A stretch of DNA of 64,000 nucleotides, taken from contig NZ_VFJE01000055.1 of assembly GCF_006385255.1 (NCBI RefSeq), positions 248,001 to 312,000 of the forward strand, given 5' to 3'. Numbering within the stretch: position 1 is the stretch's first letter; every line of letters starts with the position of its first letter. The notes beneath the pieces are model-generated. The model was given only the letters and a program-made list of their open reading frames with translations, was not told where the DNA came from and did no database searches. Both the position numbers and the translations under genes were made by a program. Origin of the DNA: Flavobacterium microcysteis (GTDB lineage Bacteria; Bacteroidota; Bacteroidia; Flavobacteriales; Flavobacteriaceae). Below, piece after piece: positions 1 to 9,036 of the stretch.

Positions 1-1
1 T

Positions 2-421
2 TTAGTCAAGGATGAAATTGTTTTATGTACCAGTGCTTCTAATCCAACTTCAAAAAAGACTACAATAGCTTTAAAAGATCTGCCACAATTACCTTTAGTA
101 ATAAGAGAAAGCGGATCAGGAACCCGTGAAGTTATTATAGCAGCATTAAAAAAAGCAGGGTTAAATTCAGCAAGCCTCAATATTGATATGGAATTTGAAA
201 GTACGGAAAGTATCAAATCCTATCTGTTGAGTTCTAATTGCTATGCCTTTCTATCAGTGGCTTCCATATTCAAAGAACTGAAGAATGGCGAATTAAAAAT
301 TGTTGATATAAAAGAACTGGAAATAGAACGCTTTTTCTATTGTATTACACAGCAAGGTGATACGCACTTTTTAAATGATATTTTTCTCAAACACTTATCT
401 TTACATAACTTTAAGTTATAA
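2..421 (+). CDS. LysR-family transcriptional regulator, C-terminal part (5' end outside window)
   Basis: The reading frame is open from base 2 to the stop at 421, so this is the last ~139 codons of a gene that starts before the window. An apparent ATG at 188 is internal. The visible part resembles a LysR substrate-binding domain: a strand ending in a PLVIRESGSGTRE-type ligand-loop motif, an ESTESIKSYL helix, then a hinge and final strand. It probably binds a small effector and controls the neighbouring transporter gene, which starts 69 bp downstream on the same strand. LysR (YeiE-like) genes are commonly paired with YeiH transporters; the pairing here is inferred from position. The DNA-binding domain is not visible. 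Confidence 0.8.
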   Translation, partial: LVKDEIVLCTSASNPTSKKTTIALKDLPQLPLVIRESGSGTREVIIAALKKAGLNSASLNIDMEFESTESIKSYLLSSNCYAFLSVASIFKELKNGELKIVDIKELEIERFFYCITQQGDTHFLNDIFLKHLSLHNFKL

Positions 422-490
422 TGCATTCGTTATAGTCATTTCTCTATTGTTCTGATACTTTCCAAATTTGCATTATAAATTAATCAGATA

Positions 491-1468
491 ATGGAAAAAA
501 TCAATCAGCTTTTAGATCAAAACAAAACAATTTTCGGGAAGAATATTTCGCTCAGAAAAGCTTTGTTTATAGTGCTTATTCTACTTTGTGCTTCTACTTA
601 TGTTTCACCACCTGTTGCCTTATTTTTAGGGATTTTGACAGCGCAGACCATTGGACACCCGTATTTGCAATTCAATCATAAAGTAACCCATTACTTACTG
701 CAAATTTCTGTTGTAGGTTTAGGATTCGGGATGAATGTGCACACGGCGCTGCAGGCGGGCAAGAATGGCTTTCTATTTACAGTATTTTCCATTTTTGGTG
801 TTCTTATAGCCGGATATATAGTTGGGAAGATTCTAAAGATTACTAAAGAAACGTCTTTTCTGATTTCTGTTGGAACCGCTATTTGTGGTGGAAGTGCTAT
901 TGCTGCCGTTTCTCCGGTTATCAATGCAAAAGAAAAACAAATCAGTGTAGCTCTGGGTACCATATTTATACTGAATTCTATCGCTTTGATTCTGTTCCCG
1001 ATTATAGGTCATATGTTACACTTTTCGCAATCGCAATTCGGACTATGGTGTGCCATTGCAATACAAGATACCAGTTCGGTAGTAGGAGCAGCCAGCAAAT
1101 ATGGAAACGAAGCCTTACAGATTGCTACAACCGTGAAACTTACAAGAGCCTTATGGATTATTCCAATTGCTTTTTTTAGCTCGCTTATTTTTAAATCCAA
1201 AGAAGCTAAAGTAAAAATCCCTTACTTTATCGGTTTATTTGTAGTTGCTATTGTACTGAATACTTACATTCCTTTTTTTCAAAAAATAGGAGGCAGCCTT
1301 GTTAGCGTATCAAAAATAGGAATGACGGTTACTCTTTTTTTAATTGGAGCCGGCTTGTCAAAAAAAGTATTGGCTACGGTAGGGTTTAAACCCATATTGC
1401 AAGGAATTATTCTTTGGATACTAATAGCCGTTCCTGCGGCTATAGCTGTGTTTTATTATAGCTCATAA
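491..1468 (+). CDS. YeiH/UPF0324-family putative sulfate (anion) exporter
   Basis: A 325-residue integral membrane protein with about ten hydrophobic segments. It carries the family's glycine-rich GTAICGGSAIAAVSPV stretch near residue 130 and an AIQDTSSVVGAA motif near residue 190, both typical of YeiH (UPF0324) proteins. The family is often annotated as a sulfate exporter on limited experimental evidence, so the substrate is uncertain. It follows a LysR regulator by 69 bp on the same strand, an arrangement known from yeiE-yeiH. The ATG at 491 gives a full-length family member with a short cytoplasmic N-terminus. Confidence 0.85.
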   Translation: MEKINQLLDQNKTIFGKNISLRKALFIVLILLCASTYVSPPVALFLGILTAQTIGHPYLQFNHKVTHYLLQISVVGLGFGMNVHTALQAGKNGFLFTVFSIFGVLIAGYIVGKILKITKETSFLISVGTAICGGSAIAAVSPVINAKEKQISVALGTIFILNSIALILFPIIGHMLHFSQSQFGLWCAIAIQDTSSVVGAASKYGNEALQIATTVKLTRALWIIPIAFFSSLIFKSKEAKVKIPYFIGLFVVAIVLNTYIPFFQKIGGSLVSVSKIGMTVTLFLIGAGLSKKVLATVGFKPILQGIILWILIAVPAAIAVFYYSS

Positions 1469-1472
1469 AATA

Positions 1473-1509
1473 ATAAATCCCGCCTACTTTGCAGTACAAC
1501 GGGATTTAT
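1473..1509 (+). terminator. Hairpin after yeiH-like gene
   Basis: A perfect 10-bp inverted repeat (ATAAATCCCG / CGGGATTTAT) with a 17-nt loop begins 4 bp after the transporter stop codon. There is no clear T-run, so it may be a weak or factor-assisted terminator. The remaining ~165 bases to the uvrA stop show no gene. Confidence 0.45.
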
Positions 1510-1674
1510 AACAAACCTAACCAACCAATTTTAATAATCAACCAAATTATTAAACTCTTAAATATTTTATCAGTTCGTATAACCAACTAACTTTTTACAC
1601 TTTACTATATTCAAGTTCCATGCCAAAGTTAAAATGTCATGCTTCTTGAAATGATAAATTAGTGTTAAACAGAA

Positions 1675-4461
1675 CTATAATTTTTCTTTGAGGTATTTAC
1701 CGGTAACCGAATTTTTGTTCTGCACGATTTCTTCCGGAGTTCCTGATGCGACCAATTGCCCTCCATTTTCGCCTCCTTCAGGACCGATATCGATAATATA
1801 ATCGGCACACTTGATAAGGTCAAGATTATGCTCAATAACAATGATAGAATGCCCTTTGTCAAGCAGGGCATCAAATGAAGCCAACAGCTTTTTGATATCA
1901 TGGAAATGCAAACCGGTAGTTGGTTCGTCAAAAACAAACAGAGCCTTGTCTTTTGTCGCTCCTTTTACGAGGAAAGACGCCAGTTTGATTCGCTGTGCTT
2001 CACCGCCGGAAAGTGTCGATGACGACTGTCCAAGCTGTACGTAACCCAATCCTACATCCTGTAATGGTTGTAGTTTCTGAGTGATTTTTGTCTGTTTATG
2101 TTCTGAGAAGAAAGCCACAGCATCATCAATAGTCAGCGTAAGGATATCGTCAATGTTTTTTCCTTCGTAGGCAACTTCCAAAATTTCTTTTTTGAAACGT
2201 TTTCCGTTGCAGGTATCACAAACCAATTGAACATCGGCCATAAACACCATTTCTACATTGATTGTACCTTCACCCTTACAGGTTTCGCAGCGGCCACCGT
2301 CAACGTTGAAAGAAAAATGTTTTGGCTGGTAATTGCGAAGCTGTGATAATTTTTGCTTGGCAAACAAGTCACGGATATCGTCATAGGCTTTTATGTACGT
2401 TACCGGATTAGAACGTGAGCTTCGCCCGATAGGGTTTTGATCAACATATTCGATATGTTTGATTAGCTGGTAACTTCCGGTCATTTCGCTAAATTGTCCT
2501 GCTTTCTCACCAACTCCTTCCAAGGCCTTTTGCATGGCAGGGAAAAGTATTTTTTTGACAAGCGTACTTTTTCCACTACCGGAAACTCCCGTGATTACCG
2601 TAAGTACTTCCAAAGGAAAACGAACATCAATATTTTTAAGGTTGTTTTCGCGCGCACCAATGATATCGATAAAGTTTTTATGCTTCCTGCGGATTCTAGG
2701 CGTTTTGATTTCTTCTTGACCGTTCAGGTATTTGGCTGTAAGCGATGATGATGTAAGGATTTCATCAAAAGTTCCTTGAGCGACCAATTCACCACCAAAG
2801 GTTCCTGCTTCCGGACCAATATCGATAATCATATCTGCAGCCTTCATAATGTCTTCATCGTGTTCAACCACGATAACCGTGTTCCCTAAATCACGAAGCG
2901 AAATCAAAACGTTTATCAATCGTTCCGTGTCTTTTGGGTGAAGTCCAATACTTGGCTCGTCCAAAATATACATCGAACCTACCAGGCTGCTTCCTAATGA
3001 GGTAGCCAAATTGATTCGTTGCGATTCACCTCCGGACAAGGTGGCAGAATTTCGGTTTAAAGTAAGATAGTCAAGACCAACTTCCGAAAGGAAAGCTAAA
3101 CGGTTATTGATTTCCAGTAACAAACGCTTGGCTACTTTTAAATCGTATTCTGAAAGCTCCAATTCTTTAAAAAAAGTAACAAGCTTTTTGATTGGCAAAT
3201 CGACTAAGTCTGAAATCGTTTTGCCGGCAATTTTTACGTAATTGGCTTCTTCACGCAGACGTTTTCCTCTACAATCCGGGCATTTGGTTTTACCTCTGTA
3301 GCGGGAAAGCATCACACGGTTTTGTATTTTATAATTTTTTACTTCAAGTTCTTTAAAGAAATCGTTCAATCCAACAAAATCTTTATTGCCTTTCCATACC
3401 AAAGCTTTTTGCTCCTCAGTAAGCTCGTAATACGGCTTGTGGATAGGGAAATCAAATTTATAGCCATTTTTAACCAGTTCATCGCGATACCAGCTCATGC
3501 TTTCACCACGCCACGGATAAATGGCATTTTCGAAAATAGAAAGTGCAGTATTTGGAATAACCAAGTCTTCATCGATTCCTATGACATTACCATAACCTTG
3601 ACAGGTAGGGCAGGCACCATAAGGATTATTAAAACTAAAAAGATGTACGTTTGGTTCAAAAAACTGTATTCCGTCCAGTTCAAAATTATTACTGTATGTA
3701 AAACGCTTATCCGTATTTAGTTCTTGTAGATAGCAAACACCTTTGCCTTCATAAAAAGCAGTCTGTATCGCATCGGCAAGTCGGTTGTAAAATTCCTCTT
3801 CTTCTTTGACAACAATCCTGTCAATAATTAATAATATATCCTTGTTGTCTAACGAATGACTATCAATTTCATCAAGTCTTACCATTTCGTTATCAATAAG
3901 AATACGGGCAAAACCTTGCTGTAATAAGACTTTCAGTTTATCTTCAAGCGCACGTCCGTCTTCCAGATGGATAGGAGCCAGAAGCAACCATCGGCTATCC
4001 AATTCAAATGATTTTACCTCATTGATTACATCCGTAACACTGTCTTTTTTGACTTCTTGTCCGGAAACAGGCGAGTAGGTTTTCCCGATTCTTGCAAAAA
4101 GCAATTTCAGGTAATCGTATATTTCGGTAGAAGTTCCAACGGTTGATCGTGCATTTGTTGTATTGACTTTCTGCTCGATAGCAATTGCCGGAGCGATTCC
4201 TTTGATGTATTCTACTTTTGGCTTGTCTAATCGTCCAAGAAACTGTCTGGCATAAGAAGAAAGGCTTTCTACATATCTTCTTTGACCTTCGGCATACAGC
4301 GTATCAAAGGCCAGGCTTGATTTTCCCGAGCCGGAAAGCCCTGTAATGACTACAAATTTATTCCTTGGAATTACGACATCAAGATTCTTAAGATTGTGAA
4401 TCTGAGCCCCTTTGATGATAATATTTGATTTTGGTTCAATGTTTGTTATATCAGTTGTCAT
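1675..4461 (-). CDS. uvrA: Excinuclease ABC subunit A (UvrA)
   Basis: The 928-residue damage-recognition ATPase of nucleotide excision repair, acting as a dimer with UvrB. Both ABC modules are present. The first Walker A is at residues 41-48 (GLSGSGKS) and the second (GVSGSGKS) near residue 622. LSGGESQRI and LSGGEAQRI signatures follow. Zinc-module CxxC pairs are visible (CPTC, CPDC, CETC, CDTC). The length matches the family (~940). An upstream TTG at 4482 would add seven residues, but it lies inside a TAnnTTTG promoter box on this strand, so the ATG at 4461 was chosen. No uvrB or uvrC is nearby. Confidence 0.97.
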   Translation of the reverse strand: MTTDITNIEPKSNIIIKGAQIHNLKNLDVVIPRNKFVVITGLSGSGKSSLAFDTLYAEGQRRYVESLSSYARQFLGRLDKPKVEYIKGIAPAIAIEQKVNTTNARSTVGTSTEIYDYLKLLFARIGKTYSPVSGQEVKKDSVTDVINEVKSFELDSRWLLLAPIHLEDGRALEDKLKVLLQQGFARILIDNEMVRLDEIDSHSLDNKDILLIIDRIVVKEEEEFYNRLADAIQTAFYEGKGVCYLQELNTDKRFTYSNNFELDGIQFFEPNVHLFSFNNPYGACPTCQGYGNVIGIDEDLVIPNTALSIFENAIYPWRGESMSWYRDELVKNGYKFDFPIHKPYYELTEEQKALVWKGNKDFVGLNDFFKELEVKNYKIQNRVMLSRYRGKTKCPDCRGKRLREEANYVKIAGKTISDLVDLPIKKLVTFFKELELSEYDLKVAKRLLLEINNRLAFLSEVGLDYLTLNRNSATLSGGESQRINLATSLGSSLVGSMYILDEPSIGLHPKDTERLINVLISLRDLGNTVIVVEHDEDIMKAADMIIDIGPEAGTFGGELVAQGTFDEILTSSSLTAKYLNGQEEIKTPRIRRKHKNFIDIIGARENNLKNIDVRFPLEVLTVITGVSGSGKSTLVKKILFPAMQKALEGVGEKAGQFSEMTGSYQLIKHIEYVDQNPIGRSSRSNPVTYIKAYDDIRDLFAKQKLSQLRNYQPKHFSFNVDGGRCETCKGEGTINVEMVFMADVQLVCDTCNGKRFKKEILEVAYEGKNIDDILTLTIDDAVAFFSEHKQTKITQKLQPLQDVGLGYVQLGQSSSTLSGGEAQRIKLASFLVKGATKDKALFVFDEPTTGLHFHDIKKLLASFDALLDKGHSIIVIEHNLDLIKCADYIIDIGPEGGENGGQLVASGTPEEIVQNKNSVTGKYLKEKL

Positions 4462-4479
4462 AGCCTGTTTTGAGAGGTA

Positions 4480-4507
4480 CAAAGATAATTAATTTTGAGT
4501 GAAGCAA
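4480..4507 (-). promoter_or_regulatory. Promoter of uvrA
   Basis: On the minus strand, TATCTTTG (4487-4480) matches the Bacteroidota -7 consensus TAnnTTTG, with TTG (4507-4505) 17 bp upstream. It lies about 19 bp before the chosen ATG and rules out the upstream TTG as the start codon. The 298 bases between uvrA and the sigma-factor gene hold only these promoters; no gene is seen. Confidence 0.6.
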
Positions 4508-4650
4508 GTCGATACTCTACAATTGAGAAAGCATAATGATTTCAATGTTAACGGAGTCGTAAATGTATGGGAATTTGCCATATTTTGACGGAAAATCATT
4601 GTTAGGATTTATTTTATCATAAGGTTTTATGTTAAAATTCAATATTATGT

Positions 4651-4682
4651 TTTGTACTATAAAAAAAATAACACTACATTTG
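4651..4682 (+). promoter_or_regulatory. Promoter of the ECF sigma-factor gene
   Basis: TTTG (4651-4654) and TACATTTG (4675-4682) are 20 bp apart, an exact match to the Bacteroidota vegetative promoter pattern. Transcription would start near 4689, giving a leader of about 90 nt before the ATG at 4781. Confidence 0.65.
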
Positions 4683-4780
4683 GTTCATTATTAATTCTAA
4701 TTTAACACTTGCCTATAACAAAAAATTACTTTTTAGAATATCTATTTTTCATTTACAACCAAAAACTAAAAGGTAATACT

Positions 4781-5365
4781 ATGGCAAATGTTCAAACCCC
4801 AGACGCTTTGTTGGTAAAAAGATATGTGGCAGGTGACGAAGTCGCTCTTGCATCACTTATCGACAGACACCAGTCAAAAATCTATGGATTTATCTATTCC
4901 AAGGTTTCTGACAGAGATATTACTGATGATATTTTTCAAGATACTTTTATTAAAGTCATCAAAACCTTGAAATCAGGATCGTATAATGAAGAAGGGAAGT
5001 TTCTTCCTTGGGTTATGCGAATAGCACACAATCTTATCGTAGATCATTTCAGGAGAGGTAAAAAAATGCCAATGTCCAGAGAGACAGAGGAGTTTTCTAT
5101 ATTTTCTGTTATTTCAGATTCATGTCCGAATATTGAAAGCAGAATGATTACGGCTCAAGTAGAACAAGACCTGAAAAAATTAATCGAAGAACTTCCGGAT
5201 GACCAGAAAGAAGTACTATTAATGAGGATTTATCAGGATCTTAGTTTTAAAGAAATCTCTGAATTGACAGGAGTTAGCATCAACACCGCATTAGGAAGGA
5301 TGCGCTATGCTCTTATGAACTTGAGAAAAGTTATAGATAAACATCAAATAATTTTAACAAACTAA
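4781..5365 (+). CDS. ECF-type RNA polymerase sigma factor
   Basis: A 194-residue sigma-70-family protein. Region 2 spans roughly residues 8-90, with a DDIFQDTFIKV helix and a WVMRIAHNLIVDHFRR segment for -10 melting and recognition. Region 4 lies at ~135-190, with LPDDQKEVLLMR and a FKEISELTGVSINTALGRM helix-turn-helix for -35 contact. A TTG-started extension to 4709 is possible, but the ATG at 4781 is preceded by AAAAGG and gives the usual ECF length. No anti-sigma gene follows; a 47-codon gene does. The regulon is unknown. Confidence 0.9.
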   Translation: MANVQTPDALLVKRYVAGDEVALASLIDRHQSKIYGFIYSKVSDRDITDDIFQDTFIKVIKTLKSGSYNEEGKFLPWVMRIAHNLIVDHFRRGKKMPMSRETEEFSIFSVISDSCPNIESRMITAQVEQDLKKLIEELPDDQKEVLLMRIYQDLSFKEISELTGVSINTALGRMRYALMNLRKVIDKHQIILTN

Positions 5366-5419
5366 CAATATTAGCTGTATTGTTGCGTTGTAGTAGAAAT
5401 AACCTAGTAAAATTATTAT

Positions 5420-5563
5420 ATGGCAAAAATCTACTCTAAAAAATCATTAGCAACAAAACCAATGCAGCCTAAAAAAGAGACAATATCATTTTTATTGAAT
5501 TACTCTAAAGCCTTGACTTATATCAAAGTTAAAGGGCTTAAATTTGAGTCGATTGCTAATTGA
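5420..5563 (+). CDS. Small basic protein of 47 aa downstream of the sigma factor
   Basis: The ORF begins at ATG 5420 and ends at TGA 5561-5563, 54 bp after the sigma-factor stop and 3 bp before a strong terminator. The protein begins MAKIYSKKSLATKPMQPKK and ends KFESIAN. Its first 20 residues carry six lysines, and there is no signal peptide or membrane segment. The position between gene and terminator indicates cotranscription with the sigma factor. I do not recognise a function. Possible roles, purely inferred, are modulation of the sigma factor or of RNA polymerase. I believe similar short proteins follow this sigma gene in other flavobacteria, but I cannot check that here. Confidence 0.6.
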   Translation: MAKIYSKKSLATKPMQPKKETISFLLNYSKALTYIKVKGLKFESIAN

Positions 5564-5566
5564 TAA

Positions 5567-5600
5567 AATATCCCGATAATTTATTGTCGGGATATTTTTT
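5567..5600. terminator. Bidirectional intrinsic terminator
   Basis: A 10-bp perfect stem (AATATCCCGA / TCGGGATATT) with a 10-nt loop is followed by eight T on the plus strand and preceded by an A-run. It lies between the converging 47-aa gene and nth and can serve both. Confidence 0.85.
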
Positions 5601-6251
5601 TTATTTTCCAGCCAGTTCAGCCAGTACTTTTTTACTGCCGATAGTGCGGGTAATAATATCCTTTTCTAAATTCCAGCCTCTAGCCGGAGAATATTCTCTT
5701 CCATACCAGATAATCTGAAGATGAAGGTCATTCCATAATTCTCTTGGGAAAATAGCTTTTGCGTCTTTTTCAGTCTGTACTACGTTTTTCCCGTTTGAGA
5801 GCCCCCAGCGGTACATCAATCGGTGGATATGTGTATCTACCGGAAAAGCAGGAACTCCAAAAGCTTGTGACATCACAACGCTGGCTGTTTTATGGCCCAC
5901 AGCTGGAAGCTCTTCCAGAGCTTCAAAGCTTTGAGGAACTTCACCATTGTATTTTTCGATAAGTATGTGGGATAACCCGTAAATTCCTTTTGATTTCATA
6001 GGGGATAGACCACACGGACGAATAATATCCTGAATTTCTTCAACAGACATTTTTATCATGTCATAAGGATTATCGGCTTTGGCAAAGAGCAATGGCGTAA
6101 TCTGGTTGACACGAACATCGGTGCATTGTGCTGATAATAAAACTGCAATTAGTAATGTATAGGCATCTTTATGGTCTAACGGTACTGGAATAGTGGGATA
6201 TAACTCTTTTAACGTATTAATAACAAATGTTGCACGTTCTTTTTTGGTCAT
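5601..6251 (-). CDS. nth: Endonuclease III-like DNA glycosylase lacking the Fe-S cysteines
   Basis: A 216-residue helix-hairpin-helix glycosylase/AP lyase of base excision repair, acting on oxidised pyrimidines. The HhH motif LPAVGHKTA (residues 115-123) contains the catalytic lysine K121, and the catalytic aspartate is D139 in PVDTHIHR. The canonical C-terminal [4Fe-4S] motif (C-x6-C-x2-C-x5-C) is absent: the only cysteines are C43 and C80, and the tail after REYSPARGW has none. The fold and active site are otherwise intact, so it is probably active without a cluster. The ATG at 6251 gives the normal N-terminus. Confidence 0.9.
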   Translation of the reverse strand: MTKKERATFVINTLKELYPTIPVPLDHKDAYTLLIAVLLSAQCTDVRVNQITPLLFAKADNPYDMIKMSVEEIQDIIRPCGLSPMKSKGIYGLSHILIEKYNGEVPQSFEALEELPAVGHKTASVVMSQAFGVPAFPVDTHIHRLMYRWGLSNGKNVVQTEKDAKAIFPRELWNDLHLQIIWYGREYSPARGWNLEKDIITRTIGSKKVLAELAGK

Positions 6252-6335
6252 TTTTAGCTATTTTTATAAATGTAAAATTAGGATAAATATTTAGTTTTTC
6301 CTTTTTCCAACTTTCTAAAACCCAATACCAAAAAC

Positions 6336-6788
6336 ATGATAACATTAAAAGCAGGAGACAAAGCGCCTGATTTTTCAGGCTTTGACCAAGACGGAAAATT
6401 TCACCAGTTAGAAGATTATAAAGGAAAAAAGTTAGTAGTTTTCTTTTATCCGAAGGCCAATACGCCGGGCTGTACTGCTGAAGCTTGCGACTTGCGTGAT
6501 AATTTTGAACGTTTTAAAGCAAACAATTATGAACTTCTGGGAGTAAGCGCAGATTCTCAAAAAGCACAAGGTAGATTCAGAGATAAATTTAAGTTTCCTT
6601 TTCCGCTGATGGCAGATGAAGACAAAAGTATTATAGAAGCTTTCGGTGTCTGGGGACCTAAAAAGTTTATGGGAAGAACCTATGACGGGATTCACAGGAC
6701 CACTTTTGTGATTGATGAAAATGGGAACATTGAAGAAGTGATTACCGATGTAAAAACCAAGGCACACGCTAAACAGATATTGAAATAG
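6336..6788 (+). CDS. bcp: Thioredoxin-dependent thiol peroxidase (BCP/PrxQ type)
   Basis: A 150-residue cytoplasmic peroxiredoxin that reduces hydrogen peroxide and organic hydroperoxides using thioredoxin. The peroxidatic cysteine C46 lies in NTPGCTAEAC, and the resolving C51 is five residues later, the hallmark of the BCP/PrxQ subgroup. The thioredoxin fold is complete, with FFYPK before the active site and TTFVIDENG near the end. It is divergent from nth across 84 bp and ends at a strong terminator, so it is probably monocistronic. Confidence 0.95.
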   Translation: MITLKAGDKAPDFSGFDQDGKFHQLEDYKGKKLVVFFYPKANTPGCTAEACDLRDNFERFKANNYELLGVSADSQKAQGRFRDKFKFPFPLMADEDKSIIEAFGVWGPKKFMGRTYDGIHRTTFVIDENGNIEEVITDVKTKAHAKQILK

Positions 6789-6797
6789 AAGACAAAC

Positions 6798-6829
6798 AAA
6801 AAAGCAGTATCGACGGATACTGCTTTTTT
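6798..6829 (+). terminator. Intrinsic terminator of bcp
   Basis: The stem AAAGCAGTATC / GATACTGCTTT closes a GACG tetraloop and is followed by a T-run. It begins about 10 bp after the stop codon, and its A-run on the other side may also serve the converging acetyltransferase gene. Confidence 0.85.
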
Positions 6830-6855
6830 GTTGTATGAAAATCAAAGTAAATAGT

Positions 6856-7404
6856 TTAACCAGGATTTATTATTTCGTAAAGAAGACAATCCTTAAGTCG
6901 GTTATCCTCTAAAAGTAAAGGATGATCAAAGTTTTTTACCTTCGTCATTCCTATTTTTTTCATTACTTCTTCTGATTTTAGGTTTATTTTGGGTGTTGTA
7001 GAAATAATTTTTTCAAGATTTAATTTTTCAAAACCATATTTCAAACAAGCTTTGGCTCCTTCGGTTGCATAACCTTTGTACCAATGCTCTTCAGACAACC
7101 TCCATCCAATATCAACACAAGGTGTAAAATCGGATTCGAAATCTTTATCAGACAATCCGATAAAACCAATAAAAGTCCCGCTTTGCAATATGTCAACAGC
7201 AAAATAGCAATACTTTTTGTCTGAAAATTGCTTCTGCATTCTTTCAACAAAGGCTTTTGTCTGTTCAAAAGTAGGAGTAGCAGGAAAGAACTCCATTACA
7301 TTTGGATTGCTATTGACTTGGGCCATTTCCTCCACATCCTCAGAAATCCAGTTTCTGAACCCCAATCTTTCAGAAGTAAAAATATAATTTTTTGTAGTGT
7401 TCAA
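6856..7404 (-). CDS. GNAT-family N-acetyltransferase (RimJ/RimL-like)
   Basis: A 182-residue GNAT enzyme that would transfer an acetyl group from acetyl-CoA to an unknown amine. Family features are the N-terminal TSERLGFRNW strand, GFIGLSDKDF, the DIGWRLSEEHWYKGYATEGA acetyl-CoA loop (around residues 107-127), and NLKSEEVMKKIGM near the C-terminus. The start shown is TTG at 7404, because the next Met would remove the first strand. This TTG also lies in a TGACTTTG sequence that resembles a -7 box, so the exact start is uncertain. Substrate is unknown. Confidence 0.75.
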   Translation of the reverse strand: MNTTKNYIFTSERLGFRNWISEDVEEMAQVNSNPNVMEFFPATPTFEQTKAFVERMQKQFSDKKYCYFAVDILQSGTFIGFIGLSDKDFESDFTPCVDIGWRLSEEHWYKGYATEGAKACLKYGFEKLNLEKIISTTPKINLKSEEVMKKIGMTKVKNFDHPLLLEDNRLKDCLLYEIINPG

Positions 7405-7478
7405 AGTCAGGGATTTGGAGCTATCTTCTAATAGTATTCAATAAAAGACGCTCTTTTCTAATTAATACGTTGTCGAAA

Positions 7479-8951
7479 TTAATTGGTGCTTTCTTCTACC
7501 AGCTTTTTCGGGTCATATCCAAAAAGATTGTCTCTTTTAATCATTTCGGCAATACCTTTTGGTAGCATGCTTTCCCAGCCTGGCTTTCCTTTGCTGATCA
7601 TTTTCAGAACTTCACGAGAGAAGATTTCTAAATCATGCTCATCAAAATCAGTGATGTCTACTACCTTACCGTTGAATTTAAAGAATTTGTACAATTCTTT
7701 CATTCTAGGGTGTACTTTCAGATTTTCTGAATTGATGACTACGCCGTGCTCGTCTTTCATCGGATATAAGAATACCTTCAAATCTCGGTAGAATAATTTA
7801 CCAAAAGCTTCAAGGATACCACCGCTTAAGTGGCGGTAATATTTTTCGTCAAAAACATCGACAAGATTGCTAACTCCCATAGCTAGTCCCATACGGGCTT
7901 TAGTGTAGTTAGAGAAGTATTCTACCACCTTATAATATTCCTGGAAGTTAGAAATCATTACGGTCTGTCCTAACGAACAAAGCAATTCAGCCCTGTCCAT
8001 GAAGTCTCTTTCGTCAATTTCACCATCTGAACGCAGGTTGGATAGCGTAATTTCAAAAACAACCAGCGTGTTTTCTTTTTCTACTTTATTTTCTTCGAGA
8101 AACATCTGCAATGATTTCTCGTACATATCCATATTTACACGGGTTACAGGGCGGAAACTTCCTCTTAAAGCAAGAATGTTCTTTTTGTAAAGTACCGCTG
8201 CCGGTAAAACGTTGTTTCCTTCCGGATCAAACATTACGGCATCAGTCATTCCGTTTTTAACCAATTGAAGGCTCATCAAACGGTTGTCGACATCAGCAAA
8301 ACGTGGGCCGGAAAAATTGATGGTGTCAATTTCCAATTGGTCTTTGTCCAAGTGGTCATAGAGATAACGCAATAATTTTTTCGGGTCGTTGTATTTGTAA
8401 AAAGCGCCATAAATCAAATTAACACCTAGAATACCAAGAGTTTCTTGTTGTAATCGGGCATCAGTTTCTTTAAAGCGAATATGGAGTATGATTTCATTAT
8501 AATCTTCGTCCGGCTCAATCTGGTATTTGATTCCAACCCAGCCATGTCCTTTGAATTGTTTTGCAAAGTCAATTGTAGCTACAGTATTGGCGTAGCTAAA
8601 AAACATTTTGCTAGGGTGCTTATCTCTGTTCAGACGTTGTTCTACAAGCTTTACTTCGTGTGAAAGCATTTTTTTTAGTCGGGCTTCCGTAACATATCTT
8701 CCGTCAGTTTCCGCACCGTAAATAGCATCGCTAAAATCCTTGTCATAGGCAGACATCGCCTTAGCAATGGTTCCTGAAGAGCCGCCGGTTCTAAAGAAGT
8801 GTCTTACAGTTTCCTGACCGGCACCAATTTCGGCAAAAGTACCATATATATTTTCATTCAAGTTGATACGGAGTGCCTTATCCTTGACAGAAGGAATTTG
8901 CTCAATGACCTTATCTCCTTTAAGTTTAATCTCGTTTTCGTCGTTTTTCAT
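7479..8951 (-). CDS. Conserved protein of unknown function, 490 aa
   Basis: A soluble, charged protein with no signal peptide or membrane segment. Recognisable stretches include GTFAEIGAGQETVRHFFR near residue 38 and a C-terminal KPGWESMLPKGIAEMI segment. I recall flavobacterial homologues being labelled nicotinate-nucleotide adenylyltransferase or other names, but no HxGH nucleotidyltransferase motif is visible, so that label is not supported. An in-frame ATG at 8951 was preferred over the ORF start at 8981, because the region between them holds a -7 box. It is divergent from the metallo-hydrolase gene with an 85-bp shared promoter region. Confidence 0.7.
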   Translation of the reverse strand: MKNDENEIKLKGDKVIEQIPSVKDKALRINLNENIYGTFAEIGAGQETVRHFFRTGGSSGTIAKAMSAYDKDFSDAIYGAETDGRYVTEARLKKMLSHEVKLVEQRLNRDKHPSKMFFSYANTVATIDFAKQFKGHGWVGIKYQIEPDEDYNEIILHIRFKETDARLQQETLGILGVNLIYGAFYKYNDPKKLLRYLYDHLDKDQLEIDTINFSGPRFADVDNRLMSLQLVKNGMTDAVMFDPEGNNVLPAAVLYKKNILALRGSFRPVTRVNMDMYEKSLQMFLEENKVEKENTLVVFEITLSNLRSDGEIDERDFMDRAELLCSLGQTVMISNFQEYYKVVEYFSNYTKARMGLAMGVSNLVDVFDEKYYRHLSGGILEAFGKLFYRDLKVFLYPMKDEHGVVINSENLKVHPRMKELYKFFKFNGKVVDITDFDEHDLEIFSREVLKMISKGKPGWESMLPKGIAEMIKRDNLFGYDPKKLVEESTN

Positions 8952-8969
8952 AATAGTGAGAATACTTTG

Positions 8970-8977
8970 CAAAGTTA
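8970..8977 (-). promoter_or_regulatory. Probable -7 box of the 490-aa protein gene
   Basis: TAACTTTG on the minus strand matches TAnnTTTG and lies 18 bp before the ATG at 8951. No convincing -33 TTG is present. Confidence 0.4.
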
Positions 8978-9011
8978 ACAAAATAGGGCTTTTATTAAAG
9001 GGAATTAATCC

Positions 9012-9019
9012 TATTTTTG
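9012..9019 (+). promoter_or_regulatory. Probable -7 box of the metallo-hydrolase gene
   Basis: TATTTTTG matches TAnnTTTG and lies 17 bp upstream of the TTG start at 9037. No clear -33 element is present. Confidence 0.4.
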
Positions 9020-9036
9020 TAAAAAATTAACGTCAA

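Noticed and set aside
883-1179. 98-aa plus-strand ORF inside the yeiH-type gene
   Set aside because: It is a shadow frame, rich in cysteine and tryptophan runs unlike a real protein and fully inside a recognised gene.
4462-4482. Longer UvrA start at TTG 4482
   Set aside because: The TTG is inside the TATCTTTG promoter box on the same strand and adds residues not expected in UvrA.
4709-4780. Longer sigma factor from TTG 4709
   Set aside because: The ATG at 4781 has a purine-rich site in front and gives the usual ECF length; the added segment has no region 2 sequence.
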